Of a stretch of DNA of 64,000 nt, positions 26,342 to 37,559 are shown in pieces. A program made the translations under genes and the position numbers. The DNA comes from Echinococcus granulosus (Eukaryota; Platyhelminthes; Cestoda; Cyclophyllidea; Taeniidae). The stretch lies in the NCBI RefSeq assembly GCF_000524195.1, contig NW_020170381.1, positions 2,710,714 through 2,774,713 on the forward strand, written 5' to 3'. The first letter of the stretch is position 1, and each line of letters starts with the position of its first letter. Under the pieces are notes generated by a model. It made no database searches, was not told the DNA's origin, and saw only the letters and a program-made list of their open reading frames with translations.

Positions 26342-28805
26342 ATGGACACAAGAAATCCGTCTCCCCCGCCTGGTGTTGATTCTACCCAAGAACAAAACGA
26401 TCAGATCGGCAACAGCGCCTACAGTAAAAGATGGCTTTATTCGCTCATTCTGCAAGTTCTTACTAAAATAAGCGAGTCCGAAGAAGGTTCATTTGCAACA
26501 GAGGAAGAATTGGAGTCGCCTTTAGAAGAGGAACTTTGCTGCCTATGGGACATAACTACTGATCAAGCATTGCTGTCCCACTTACGTCATTTCCAACTGG
26601 TTCCCGTATTCACGGAGTGCATTCACAAAAGCAAATGTCCACGCCTAATTGTAAATGGATTTGTTACTGACTCACTTGGCTATCATGTATATAATCGATT
26701 TGCCATGTATTTTACCTTATTTCCCACTATTTATTGACACTGATAAAAATTTTCCAAATTATTTCCAATTTAACTTTTCACTAGAAGAATGCTGTTTTGC
26801 ATCTTAGGAAATTTCTCTTGGCGTTCTCGCGAATTTGTCTTTGGACGAAGAACAATGCGGTATATTGTCAGAAGAACAAAGTTTTATGTAGGTTTTATGC
26901 ACAAGCATAACTGAAACAGGGTGGATGCTTTAAATCTTCTTGTGATCGACGATACTCGAATACTCATCGAACTGTTCAGGTACTGTTGGTGCTCACCATT
27001 TGATTTCCATTTTACAAATTCTCAGGCTCTTGCGTTCCGTTCTTGCCTCAAGATTACACCGGCAAGTTTGGTTAGACGCCATTCATTTCGCCCTCGAATT
27101 CATCGATCGGGTCAACTTTATCTTGTGTAGTTCAACCAATGGTTCGCATACTTTTAACATCACTCATTTGTTCAACTTTAGCATCTCTTCTTATGAACAC
27201 TATTAGTGCTATAGAAACAATCCTTCGAATTGATGACAGCTTGTGTGAGCTTTGGTGCAATGAAAGCTTGCTCGGTTCATTGCAAGAAGCCCAAAAACAA
27301 ATGTGGTGGGTTGTCTCACTTTCTTTTATTCAATAGCTGGATCCATGGAAACGAAGTGGAGATCATTTACCGACTTCTGTACCTTTATTCTACTAACTCC
27401 ACCGGGGTTCGAACTCTTAGTACGTTGGTCATCCTGTCATTTTAAAATGTTATTGATAGTTCCTGCTTCAAGATCCAACTATGTTAGTTTTTTTGTGTCA
27501 TTAAAATTATGTTATGCAGAAATACTATTACTTCCCTATGCTTGTTTGTTTTGTGAAGAAATTGGAATTAACCGTGTATTATAAGAAATCACACTGCCAC
27601 CTTCTGATCTACACTCCCGTTTTAGTGTCCAGATACCAAGACATCTACCCGAGTTTCGGTGTCTTGATGCGCAAAATCTGTGAGGATGAACCACATTTAA
27701 TACCTTTTGAAAAGTATATTGCATCCTTGCGACTAATTTTGCCCGTCATCGATGTGATCTTAACGAATCTTCCGTCGTATCACGCGTTGAAAGCCTTTTC
27801 CTGTGGTGAGAACAGGATTCCATTGCATTTATATGTCCGAGTGTTTCTTTTGCAAATTTTGCACTAATGTTTCAAGTCACTCCCTCGTAGTTTCTGCATT
27901 GTCATATCTCTCACTGCCTCGTCTTCTAGTACAAATACTTGCACGTTTAGCCTGAGTCATTATTATTTCAATTCTCTATATTCATTAGATTGAGGCTGCC
28001 TTGTTTGCGAACCCTTATTTGGTATTTAGCCACCTACAAGAACGTCTTGAGTATCCAATTGAGATTAGTCTTGACTTCCCGAACTACTCTCCCTGCCAAA
28101 ATAATTGATAAAGTTTTACCTTTTACAGACAAGGATATCCTCCCGTGCCTATTTCAAATATCCTTTGGATGTGTAAGTCGAAGCTTCATTTCAGGCGATC
28201 TTTCTTTGGATGATCTCTGGAAGGACTTATCAGTCCTCTTCGGTGATTTGATTCAGCGTGTTCATGAGTACATTCAGGTACCTGTATTGTCGAAATAATC
28301 TATGTAAACTGTGTATTTACTGACTTTAAACTGCGCTGATAAATAACGATTTATAAATAGTCAGGTGTTAGAATCTGAAGAATTCATCTAGTGCTCTTGT
28401 GGGTTGTGTTATTATCCATAAGTCTTGTTTGTTATTAATTAAGGTAGAGCTGCTTTGTGAAGTTAATATTTTGCCATTGGTTATAGAGCGCTGAGGCAGT
28501 CATGCCCTGTTTCCTTTATATTGTCAGAAAATTACTACGTTACTGTATTTCAGGATGGCGGTTATGCGGATAAGCCACCAGAAGACTCGGGTGGTCTGCT
28601 CTATTGGCTGCATGACATTGAGGACGGTAACCAAGATCTGCGTGAGGCTTTTGTTCGCTGTTGCTTGTGTCGACGCGCACCAGCAGGCGTTGCGGACGCA
28701 GAGGGTAATGCCGCTGTCGAGGTCCTGCGTGGTCATCTAGTCTTTGTTTGCCAACGACTCTGTCTTTCCAAGCTCCTTGAATGTTCTACCACAGATCACA
28801 GCTAA
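26342..28805 (+). CDS. SAAL1: SAAL1-like armadillo-fold protein
   Basis: Homologue of SAAL1 (SPACIA1), an armadillo-like protein linked to cell proliferation whose molecular role is poorly known. Eleven exons: 26342-26650, 26808-26887, 26920-26979, 27026-27141, 27182-27305, 27337-27419, 27626-27805, 27891-27928, 27989-28067, 28129-28277 and 28554-28805, giving 489 residues (human 474). Family features seen: the N-terminal NPSPPPG, the block YSKRWLYSLILQVLTKIS, the acidic EEELESPLEEELCCLWD, KSKCPRL followed by EISLGVLANLSL, and later QDIYPSFGVLMRKICEDEP. Two introns are only 32 nt (26888-26919) and 31 nt (27306-27336). The donor of exon 9 (A|GTCTTG at 28067) is weak and that junction is the least certain; the C-terminal exon is poorly conserved. 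The start has an upstream open frame but this ATG matches the conserved N-terminus. Confidence 0.85.
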
Positions 28806-29292
28806 ACTGAAATATTGAAATCACCTTAAATCATGTACATAAATGTGTCATCATATACATTTAGCTTTCTTTAACTCTGCTAATATCTTATAGCAGATAG
28901 TGAATGTGCTCTAGTTGATAATATCCATATCTACCGGACATTAGACTGATGCAATTTCCTATTAAGTTCGGCGAGGCGCTGCACTTTTTGGGAATTTTTC
29001 GCGTAATTGGAATTTATTTTTAGGATACTGTGCAGTCAAATATACCCAAAATTTGGCTTATTTCAATCAACAGAAAACATTCATCACAAGTGTCTTGGAA
29101 TGCTGCGTTTTTTTCTGTTGAAATGCTTTAATGTCCCATCTGTTGGAATTCTCCCTGACCAGCATGCAAAATGACAGCTATTCAAATTGTTATTAGGGGT
29201 AATTAAATTTCAAGACAAATTGACGTTGATCAAGTTAGCTTAAGTCTTTGTGAAAATTAGTGGCGCCATGAGTTGACCGCATTCTGCAGGGG
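28806..29292. other. Tail-to-tail spacer
   Basis: Short convergent spacer with both 3' UTRs. On the minus strand an AATAAA lies at 29018-29013, about 275 bases after the stop of the unknown protein. I saw no other feature. Confidence 0.6.
29013..29018 (-). terminator. Candidate poly(A) signal AATAAA
   Basis: The plus strand reads TTTATT here, so the minus strand carries the canonical hexamer about 275 bases downstream of the stop codon of the intronless gene ending at 29293. A single hexamer in AT-rich DNA is weak evidence by itself. Confidence 0.4.
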
Positions 29293-30948
29293 TCATTCCA
29301 ATTGAGGTGAGATGCACCAGTTTAGTCGTGCATCAAGACACCGGGCACACTTGGCAATATCTTCTCTGCAACCAGCAGAAAGTATCACCTCATGCTTCAT
29401 GGATCCCTTCCTCGGGACCTTTGAGAAGGCCACCATTTCGCAGTGGAATCTGTTACATATTGCTATTATCCTCCTATCGTCTGCATCTGCCAGAATGTCT
29501 TCAAGATTGGCACTTTCGGGTATAAAGAAGCTTTTCTTTATGAATTGCTTTCTTACAAATAGTCCGTTTTCACTGGCCATTACCACGTTGATATTAGGAG
29601 CAAGTTGGTAGTGCTTACGCGGAGGTCCCATTTGGGATTGACTCTTGATGGGTATGTATCGAGTGGCTCGACTATATGGTGTCAACTGCGGTGTTATGTT
29701 TCTCTGAATAACGCCGGGTGTAATTTGAATCATTTTTCGAGTAGGTGAACTGATTGTGGTTGTAAAATGCATGAAATTCTGGCTTCCGAATCCAGGATTT
29801 GTCTTCTGTTCGGCATTATCAGCTAAGATGGCCTCAGCACTTACATCACATTCGCAACCCCTTGGCCTGTACGTAATTGACACATCTGTTACCGAGGCGA
29901 GTGTGTTCACCTCGTCAATCGGAGAGAGAGACGGTAGGTTGTCTTTTTCTCCTGAGTGTTGAAATCCTAGCTCTGGTGAAGTGGCAAGGAAAGTTGGGTG
30001 AGGTCCAGCGGTGATTGTGTCTTGTTCAAGTGTACTGGCGTTCTCTGAAGAGAGCTGCATATGTTCCACTTTTGCTGATATTTGCTCTATTAGTTGGTTT
30101 TCATCATCACTTTTGTTTTGGCACATAATCGACGTATCTTTTGTATCACAGCTTCCCTGTGCAGATAAAACTGAAGTAACCGTCGACAGGTCTGAGGAAG
30201 CGGCTTTGCACTCCTCATCGGAGGTGGCTAAAGTTGCCCCGGTCTGCTTGTTCAGCCCGCTCCTTTTAATTTTTGGTTTAAGAACAACAATATGACCGTG
30301 TTTATTTGGCTCTTGCTCGTGTGCGTGTTTGATGCGACAATAACGAACAACTTTGTCAAGAATGCCTACATCTGGTGCCTTTAATTCCTTGCGGGCTTGA
30401 GGACGAAGGTAGGGGGATGAACGGAGGCTTGAGTTGAACTTCTTAGCCGAGTTATAGTTGGCCATTCCTCTCATCGAGGTTGATGGGAATTTTAATCGAG
30501 TGGAATGTGTAACTTTCTGATTTTTAGAAGTTTTTTCGGTAGTTGAAGCACTTGGGGCAGTTTTCGGTAAGTCTGGATTTACAGGATTTTTAATTAAAAC
30601 TCTTTCCGTGAATTCGGAATTTTTCTGCGACTCAATATTTTCAAGACCTGAAAATTGATCATTTTTACTAACACTACAATACGACGGTGCAACGTTATCA
30701 CGAGAAACATCACCACTACTAGAGACGTTGGTGCATTCACGCTTTCCTGCGCTCCGCACATTGTGCCAAGCATCACCATCTGGGAATGCCTTCGGGGGTT
30801 GGCGCTGTGAGCATCTTTTCGCATTCGAATGGGAAACAGGCGAACCTCCAACGCAACCTTTCACGTGGATTGGCACCGAGGTAGACTTACTCTCAGGCCC
30901 TGTGACATCACTGGTCTCCACACTCGGACACACGCGGTTATCAGACAT
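29293..30948 (-). CDS. Unknown intronless protein, possible KH-like C-terminus
   Basis: A single uninterrupted frame of 551 codons from ATG 30948 (the frame opens upstream only through a GTG). I do not recognise the family. Residues 1 to about 420 are Ser/Thr/Lys-rich and look disordered. From about 424 the composition changes: an Arg/Tyr/Pro-rich linker, then QFIKKSFFIPESANLEDILA, and a compact last ~60 residues (492-551) RRIIAICNRFHCEMVAFSKV ... GSMKHEVILSAG ... AKCARCLDARLNW. The alternation of I-x-x-I, a charged turn, a beta-like VILSAG and a final helix resembles a KH-type RNA-binding fold, but a GXXG loop is not evident, so this is a guess. Being intronless among micro-intron-rich genes is unusual and could reflect retroposition. 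It converges on SAAL1. Confidence 0.7.
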   Translation of the reverse strand: MSDNRVCPSVETSDVTGPESKSTSVPIHVKGCVGGSPVSHSNAKRCSQRQPPKAFPDGDAWHNVRSAGKRECTNVSSSGDVSRDNVAPSYCSVSKNDQFSGLENIESQKNSEFTERVLIKNPVNPDLPKTAPSASTTEKTSKNQKVTHSTRLKFPSTSMRGMANYNSAKKFNSSLRSSPYLRPQARKELKAPDVGILDKVVRYCRIKHAHEQEPNKHGHIVVLKPKIKRSGLNKQTGATLATSDEECKAASSDLSTVTSVLSAQGSCDTKDTSIMCQNKSDDENQLIEQISAKVEHMQLSSENASTLEQDTITAGPHPTFLATSPELGFQHSGEKDNLPSLSPIDEVNTLASVTDVSITYRPRGCECDVSAEAILADNAEQKTNPGFGSQNFMHFTTTISSPTRKMIQITPGVIQRNITPQLTPYSRATRYIPIKSQSQMGPPRKHYQLAPNINVVMASENGLFVRKQFIKKSFFIPESANLEDILADADDRRIIAICNRFHCEMVAFSKVPRKGSMKHEVILSAGCREDIAKCARCLDARLNWCISPQLE

Positions 30949-31909
30949 GGTTGCATACGCGAGCGTCAGCACCTCCTAGCCTCAGATATGTGTATGCGTC
31001 TATCGATCGCAATGAAATTTAAAAACCGAAAGTAGGCAAAAATTTATTGATCAACACTTATTAGAAATGACTCCGGTTGGAACATAGAATGTAAAAAAAG
31101 GCCCAAATTGTCCAAAATTAAGCAACTTGTGTGCAAAGTGGCTGCGCTACTTTTGATCACCCTATTTTAATGACTGGTCCGTCCTCTTCGTTCTCGACTA
31201 CTTTCGTGCACATTGAGTGTTTAACTTCCCTACGGATACAAAGGGGAATTTTGAAGTTCCATTTCCGAATTAGCACCACAAGATCAACATATTGATGCGG
31301 ATGCTGCACCACTCGTTTAAGTGGCACGAAACATCAAACAATGGACAGCTCAAGTGGCCATCGTCTGGTCGCACGCTTTCAGCACACATCAGGCACGCCA
31401 ACTTCTGATTGGTTAATAGGTATAGCCTTTCCCAACCGTTACCGATTATACATTGAGGGTAAAGGCATGCCAGAACAAGCGCGCTATCGTAGCTTCTAAT
31501 GTCAAACGCTTGAGCTAGTAGATACGTGAACAAACTTAATGTGGAAAAAATAGTAACAGAATCTGACGTGAATAGCAACAATAGTGGCCCGTTCATCGAA
31601 AACCACACTGATACGACAGCTTCCGTTTTTAATAACACGGGATCTGCTCAGTGATGCATTAAGTAGACATTGTAATGGCCCCAATTCGATTTCAAAACCT
31701 AGCAAGCCAAATCAAGATGCTAAATGAATTCATCCCCTTATTATTAATACGATAAATAGCCGGGATTATCTACCAATGACAATATTAAAGTTGCCGCGGT
31801 GAGCCAAATTTGGTCCACATTTTACTCCAAGAAGAGCAAAAAACGGATCAAAAGCAACAGAAGTGAGCCCGAGGGTGAATCTTTAGTAAAGCCAGAGGTC
31901 GGTCAAACT
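30949..31909. other. Interval upstream of unknown gene / downstream of DHPS
   Basis: Should contain the DHPS 3' UTR and the promoter of the intronless gene. A minus-strand frame ending at 31270 (from 31638) finishes in a Cys-rich run (LACLMCAESV, SCPLFDVSCH) but lacks an ATG context and a recognisable domain. I do not call it a gene. Confidence 0.5.
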
Positions 31910-34601
31910 TTAGAAAAACTGTGAATTGTGGGTCTGGTGAAAGTGTTTGGCGAAGGTCTGGGCGACAAGGAGGGGGAAAATGAGGGATGCGTCACCATGG
32001 ATCTTGACAGGCTCAGAGGTGTTGCGCAATTTACCCCAGGAGACAGCCTCGTCAGGCTGTGCACCCGCGTCTGAGCCGTCAAACTCTTGACCCGTATTCA
32101 CGTACACCGCGTATTCGGCGCCATTACGCATGAGATTGGCATTCAGGGTGTGGTGTTTTACAATGCCTCCACCAAGCACCACTATGGCTGTAGCATGCGA
32201 GTAGATGGCCAGCAAGTTGATTCGCTTTACATCTGCCACTACGTCCACGCGCAGACCCGGAGGTGAGCTGTAGGTGTGCGCAAACAACACGTCCCCCAGC
32301 GCACCGTCCGTTATGCCCGGACAGAACACCGGGATCCCGTTCTAGAACCCCAACACAACCACCACATCAATTCAATTACATAATGAATACCAGGATTTCC
32401 ATCGAGTCTGTTCGAAGACTTTGTGAATCTCATATAGACTGATTCTGTGGGAAAAACTGACTTCAAAAGTAAAGTGCTGGTTTCATCCATTAATAAATCC
32501 ACAGGTGGAAAAAACGTAGGTCGAATGTGCCTGAGGGTTAACAGATTCAATTGACCAAACAATAGCCTTTTACACAAACAGTTGCGACCTACCCTGTGAC
32601 ACCAGTAGTACACAGAATCCGGGTTGTTGATTTCTTTACCCAACCTGTCAATCATCATTGAAGGGGTCCAATTCACATTCTGAAAAAATTTAAAGGACTC
32701 GATCATGATGGCGAGTTGTAAAAATACAGAATAAGGTTCACCACTTTCAAGGAAATCTCAGCCAGACAAAGCTTGATACAACCCCTTAACTGCTTAGCAA
32801 AGGAAGATGCGATAATGTCAAGGTATCCAGGAGACGTACCATCTTAAGACCAATACTCATTAATATCAAAAATGTCTTAGGATAGACTTCATGGAAGAGT
32901 TCACTCATGCACTATTGCTCAGTCTTAGGAGTTAACCAATCCCACAAGTGGAAACAAGATTCAACCATTCCAGTTAGATGCGGTGTGGCAGGTAAGTATA
33001 AGATGACGGAGACAATCTCATACATTGGTATTCTGCTCCTCCAGCATCTTATCAAAGATAGGTTTGAGCCATTCCTCCAGAATCACGTAGTTGTTATTTG
33101 GCACCAGTAGGTTCCCCGTCCTATTGATGCCCAATTTGCGTAGCTCCGCCCCCTTCCAGCGAGAGAAGTCACCCACATAGAAATTAGCCATGCACTTCAC
33201 AAAATCCTCCTCCACACCTCCAGCCGAAGTCACCAACACATCAACCTAGACAGGCAAATAAGTAGATCCTTCCAACATTGATGTGAAGCTGCTACCCTGT
33301 GAAGTTAATTGGCCTTTAGACTATACAAGTGATATCCTCGAAAAGGGGTATGATTTTATGCACTGAAGCTCGTGATTAGGAGATTGGATGCTTCCAAACA
33401 GGTGATAATGGCTTATAAAATGGCACATTCCAAGCTTTGCCACAATAAATGTCGACACAGTCGATCGGGTTTTCCAATCCAGATGAGAATCGTGATGGTT
33501 ACTTTATTTATGTCAATTATTGGCAATTTCAATCTTATAGGTTACGGTCCCCAAGCACAGGGTCTATGAATCAAATCGTACCGCTTGAGCATAAAATCTA
33601 ATGAATATTTCGTAAAATAGTAAAGCTACATTTCTCATCATTAAAATACGTTCACTGAACACTGAAGATGGATGCCGGATGCCAAATGTGCATGACAAGT
33701 GATGTGGGAAGGAAGCAACTTACCATATTGTGCTGAACTAGGAAGCGAATAACCTCGCGCACACCCGCAGATATCATATTGGAGGTGTAAGCGAGGAAGA
33801 TGGTGCAGCCGGAGCGTCGAGCGATGCCCAGCCCCAGACTCTCCAGCACTTCATTCGATTCTATCTTCTCGTCGCTCGGCACTACGTTCCTCCTCTCGAT
33901 CTGAGGCATACAAAAGTGAATAAAAGTGCTCTTTGAATCCGACGGGGTCAAGTATGCGTGATAACTGGCTGTACCAAATCGTGTCACAAACTGATTGGTC
34001 TTAATCAAAGCAATGAAATAGATATATGATGTTTTTAACTTGAGAATGGTTACATTTCTCTAGTTTGCAAGCAGTATTTAAATTTGCCGAAGACGTTAAA
34101 TGACAACTGGTGTCAACCAGAACAACAAAATACCTAAACTATGGTGGATGATTTCGCTCTGAGACCTTGGCAGCGAGGCTATTGAATTACACTTTTTAAT
34201 TTATTTCTATGCCCATTAACCAATGCAATGAATTTCCAATTGGAACTCAAAAGCACTAAGTTACTAAAGCAGTAACAACCATCCATTACAAACCGGCAAA
34301 TACAGATAAAATGAGCGCGGAAAATGTGAAGGCGAGAGGCAGAGGGGAGTACCACAGCGTTGAGGACATCAACGGCCCGTGCGAAGTGAGTGGCCTGAAA
34401 GCCAATACTGGCGTAGGAGGCGAGAAGCGCCTCATAGTTCACGCCTCTATTGAAGTCATAGCCGCGAACCTCCACGCTGACGCCCTCGGGCAGGGCCTGG
34501 CTCGGACGCAGTACCGCGTCACCGAAGCCGGGTGGAAGGGTTTGCACGATTTTGACGGATAGAGCTTTTTCGTCTCCTTTAGAAGCTTCGTCGCCACTCA
34601 T
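31910..34601 (-). CDS. DHPS: Deoxyhypusine synthase
   Basis: Transfers the aminobutyl group of spermidine to a lysine of eIF5A in an NAD-dependent reaction, the first step of hypusine formation in the cytosol. Exons in order: 34601-34353, 33900-33724, 33245-33024, 32679-32593 and 32341-31910, giving 388 residues (human 369). All junctions are phase 0. Seen: [36 protein letters not shown] and VQHNM; the NAD-binding [69 protein letters not shown]; and the active-site [10 protein letters not shown] with the catalytic Lys at about residue 349. The start is [12 protein letters not shown]; the N-terminus is about 18 residues longer than in human. MRPS28 lies upstream on the same strand. Confidence 0.96.
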
Positions 34602-35225
34602 AGCTAAATAGCAACGCAGATTTCACCTTTCAAACCCTCTTCTAAATAGCGCCAATAAATAAATTTGAGTATAAGTATAGAATAAGAATATTATCCTGTA
34701 GGAGTGCAGCCTCTATTAAAAATAAGTACAAACCGATTTGGCGCTATTTACTAAATCTGACCGAACACAAATTAATCAAAATACCAAAACGGTACTGATA
34801 TGTAAGGAAGCCCTCAGCATGAAATTCTAGCCAGAGCAATGGCCGCACTTAAGTCAAACAGAACAAAAAGCCGCAATCGCCAAATGAAGCAGCAAATGAG
34901 CAATGAAATCCTAAACTGAAGGTTTTAAAATAAATTCTTGGAAGCAGGATGTTTCTGCAGTTAAGCCAGTATAATTCTGCAATTTCATCCTGCCATAGTT
35001 GATGCAAAGCTTTTAATTACAAAATTTGGAAGCAACAACAAACAGCTCGGCGGCGTTCAGTGCTAGAGCACAACGTGGAATTCATCATGAGTGCAACAAA
35101 TCTGCAAAGTGTTACAGCAAGCAATGAACCAGCGCACACGTAGGGATAAAAATGAGAACCAAAGAGAGCAGCAGAATGAAATGTCTTTTGTGCAATCAAT
35201 ACTGGCTACAAGTGAAGAAGAAATA
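34602..35225. other. Spacer between MRPS28 and DHPS
   Basis: 624 bases between the MRPS28 stop and the DHPS start on the minus strand. AT-rich, with no supported exon. The spacing is far larger than the ~100 bases typical of trans-spliced polycistrons, so an operon is not indicated. Confidence 0.6.
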
Positions 35226-36335
35226 TCAAGGAAGTTTCCAGTGTTCCAGAGAGACCACCTCCTTGTTAACCTGGTGGTCGGCTGCGGCCACGCCAGAAGA
35301 GGTGAGTTGTCCGCGGTAGGGCCCGAGAAGAGTGGCATCGGCCTCCAGAAGACTGATGGCACGTGTGTTCACCATGAAGCGGTTGGCCATCTCGGGATTG
35401 CGCAGACGCACACGCACCAAGCTACCGCGAGGGTAGAAGGTGTTCTCAGGCTGCGAAACTACTGCAAGGAACTTGCCTCCTACGTCTACGTAGAGGTCCG
35501 AATCATTCGCGTTCTCTATCACTACGCCAATCACCTACAAGCAGGGGAACGCAACATCAGATTTATACTCCCGCATGAAAAGACAAGTTGCAGTTGCATG
35601 GAGATTACGCGACCAACCTCACGCTGGTTGAAGTTGCCAAGCTGCACAAAAGTGCTCTCTCGAAGCATAGTAACAAAACTTTTCTTTTGAGGTGCAGAAG
35701 AAGTAGCAGTTTTAACAACCTTGTACTCTTTGACAAAGCGATTCGAGGTCCATGGGACAAGTCTAGGTGCCGAACTCTGGCGCCTCTTAATATCGTCAAC
35801 CTGGAAAATGACAGTCCGACGATTACTTAGTAAGCATGCATTCAATATATAATATTTTTTGTGGTTTTCGAATAAGTTGCCTTTAACATGGGGTCAGAGT
35901 GATAAAATTGGCGGTAAAAGAAAGGGGAATATCATTATTGATAACAGTAGAATGAACCCTACTGTAAGAGAACACTTGTATTCAGTCAGACTTCAAAGCC
36001 ATTAAAGTCGCGTGCTTGAAGCAAGACGGATTAAAAACAATTCAATAATAAACAAGTGCCTTTTTCGGAGAAGCAGGTGAAACAGATGGAGCAGTGGGGA
36101 GCTCAGAAGTAGAAAGCTGAGGAAGGACTGGTTTTTGTGAGACCAATTTTCCACTGTCCATTACCAGTTTCTCATCAGTATGCTCAAAAAGCCCGGGTAA
36201 TTTGCCTTCACGTACTTTGGCATTGTTATCACATTCATCGCTGTCACCAGTTGATGAAAGAGATCGGAATTGTCGGATCACTGGGGCTCGAATATGGCTA
36301 CCACGCCACAAAGTATGTTCTAGGCTAAAAAGCAT
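35226..36335 (-). CDS. MRPS28: Mitochondrial ribosomal protein S28 (bS1m)
   Basis: Small-subunit mitoribosomal protein with an S1-like fold. Exons in order: 36335-36054, 35800-35618 and 35534-35226, giving 257 residues (human 187). The N-terminus MLFSLEHTLWRGSHIRAPVI with RQFRSLSST is Arg-rich and lacks acids until residue ~31, as expected of a mitochondrial targeting sequence. The conserved core reads KSFVTMLRESTFVQLGNFNQ, then VIGVVIENANDSDLYVDVGG in exon 3 and SLVRVRLRNPEMANRF followed by ISLLEADATLLGPYRGQ. Residues after this core (about 30) are not conserved, and the last exon could instead be spliced at CACCAG|GTTAAC near 35262. The exon 1 donor (CTT|GTTTAT) is a weak match to consensus. 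Confidence 0.88.
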
Positions 36336-37559
36336 TACAAGTAATTTTGGAAGAAATCAACGAAAACATACGCTTGACAACAATGCATGGAGCTGTGACG
36401 AAAACCGATCTGAAAGGAACTAAACCCAAAATGCTTCAATATTACTAGCCAGTGTAGCCAAAAATTCGTACTTGCGTTGGCATTCGAGAGATGAAGAATT
36501 AATTAAGTATAAGCAAATCCATCAAGCGCATATAATTGACCCTCTACACACGAATAAAGCAAACATCTTGTGTCAAATTCTACCCGAAACTGCTTTGCTG
36601 GTTTGTAAACATATCACAGTCATTTAGCCATCAATGCAAGAGCCTATCGCCGAAATAGTGAGCAAGGATTTAAAGAAGTACTGAAGACACATTCAATACG
36701 CAACCGTTAATAAGTGATAGAATACACTATGATAACCTGATGAAACCCAGATATCAAGCATTTATAACGATGAGCAAAAGCACAACCAGCTAGCAATATA
36801 AGGCAGACAAATTTATTTGCAAATTTAACTGCGAGTAGCATATGTGAAATTCACCTTGGAAGAGTATGACGTAGTGATAAGCAGTTAACGTTATTCATAG
36901 GAAAGTGCGATATAAAAGGTAACAACCAGTCCTATAATCTATGCTTATAAATACCTATTCGACCACGCAAAGCGCGCACGCGCTCTAACAAATGTTTGCA
37001 ATCGGGCCACCATGACACAACGAAACGAAAACCAATGAGGAAATTGCTATTCCTCTCTGCAGCTGTGAGCGCCAAGGTCACATTGAAATCACGAATTTTT
37101 ACGGTTGTGGTACATCAAAAACTTGATTAATTTTTCAAAAAAAGCCAATATTCTTTACTAACTTATTTTTTAATGAAAGTAAAGCCTTTGCAAGCCTAGC
37201 GATGGCTTTAAATTATGAGGCATAAGATACACTCCGAAAAACTGCCTAAATAATTTATTTTGTACACCAATATTCATAGAGTTGAACAATCCAGCAGCTT
37301 AGTAAAAATTTCTTTACCTAACCGATTCATCAACTACTAGGCTTATATCTTTTGCAGGCAAATATTGCATCTAATGACTGCCTCGCAGAAAGACACCTTT
37401 AATCCCGTTTGAAACGTTAGATGCAGATTTAAATATTTAGGCACTCATTGTAATTAATTTTATTTTTGCAATATCTCCTAGCGTTTATTATGTTCGCACA
37501 GGACTCAAGTCCTTTTGTCTGAATGCGTTCTGTGATTACCAACTAATTACATTGTATTC
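36336..37559. other. Head-to-head interval MRPS28 / CNNM
   Basis: About 1.2 kb between two divergent start codons, expected to hold both promoters. AT-rich; no CDS, repeat copy or clear regulatory motif was recognised. Confidence 0.6.

Noticed and set aside
27610..27660. Apparent one-base frameshift in SAAL1 (a CPDTK-like reading followed by DIYPSF in another frame)
   Set aside because: Using the donor at 27305 and the GTACGT donor at 27419 keeps a single consistent frame into exon 27626-27805, so no indel is needed; the CPDTK reading is a coincidence.
28172..28193. GTAAGT...TTTCAG pair only 22 nt apart inside SAAL1 exon 10
   Set aside because: Removing it shifts the frame into a poorer sequence, and 22 nt is below any intron length I would accept; the unspliced frame stays open to a good donor.
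31270..31638. Cys-rich minus-strand open frame above the intronless gene
   Set aside because: No ATG in a good context, Cys/His spacing does not fit a known zinc-binding pattern, and no supporting splice junctions.
35091..35690. 199-codon plus-strand open frame
   Set aside because: It lies exactly antisense to MRPS28 exons and intron; it is a shadow of that gene.
34353..36335. Operon of MRPS28 and DHPS on the same strand
   Set aside because: The 624-base spacer is much longer than the short spacers of trans-spliced polycistrons, and there is no functional link.
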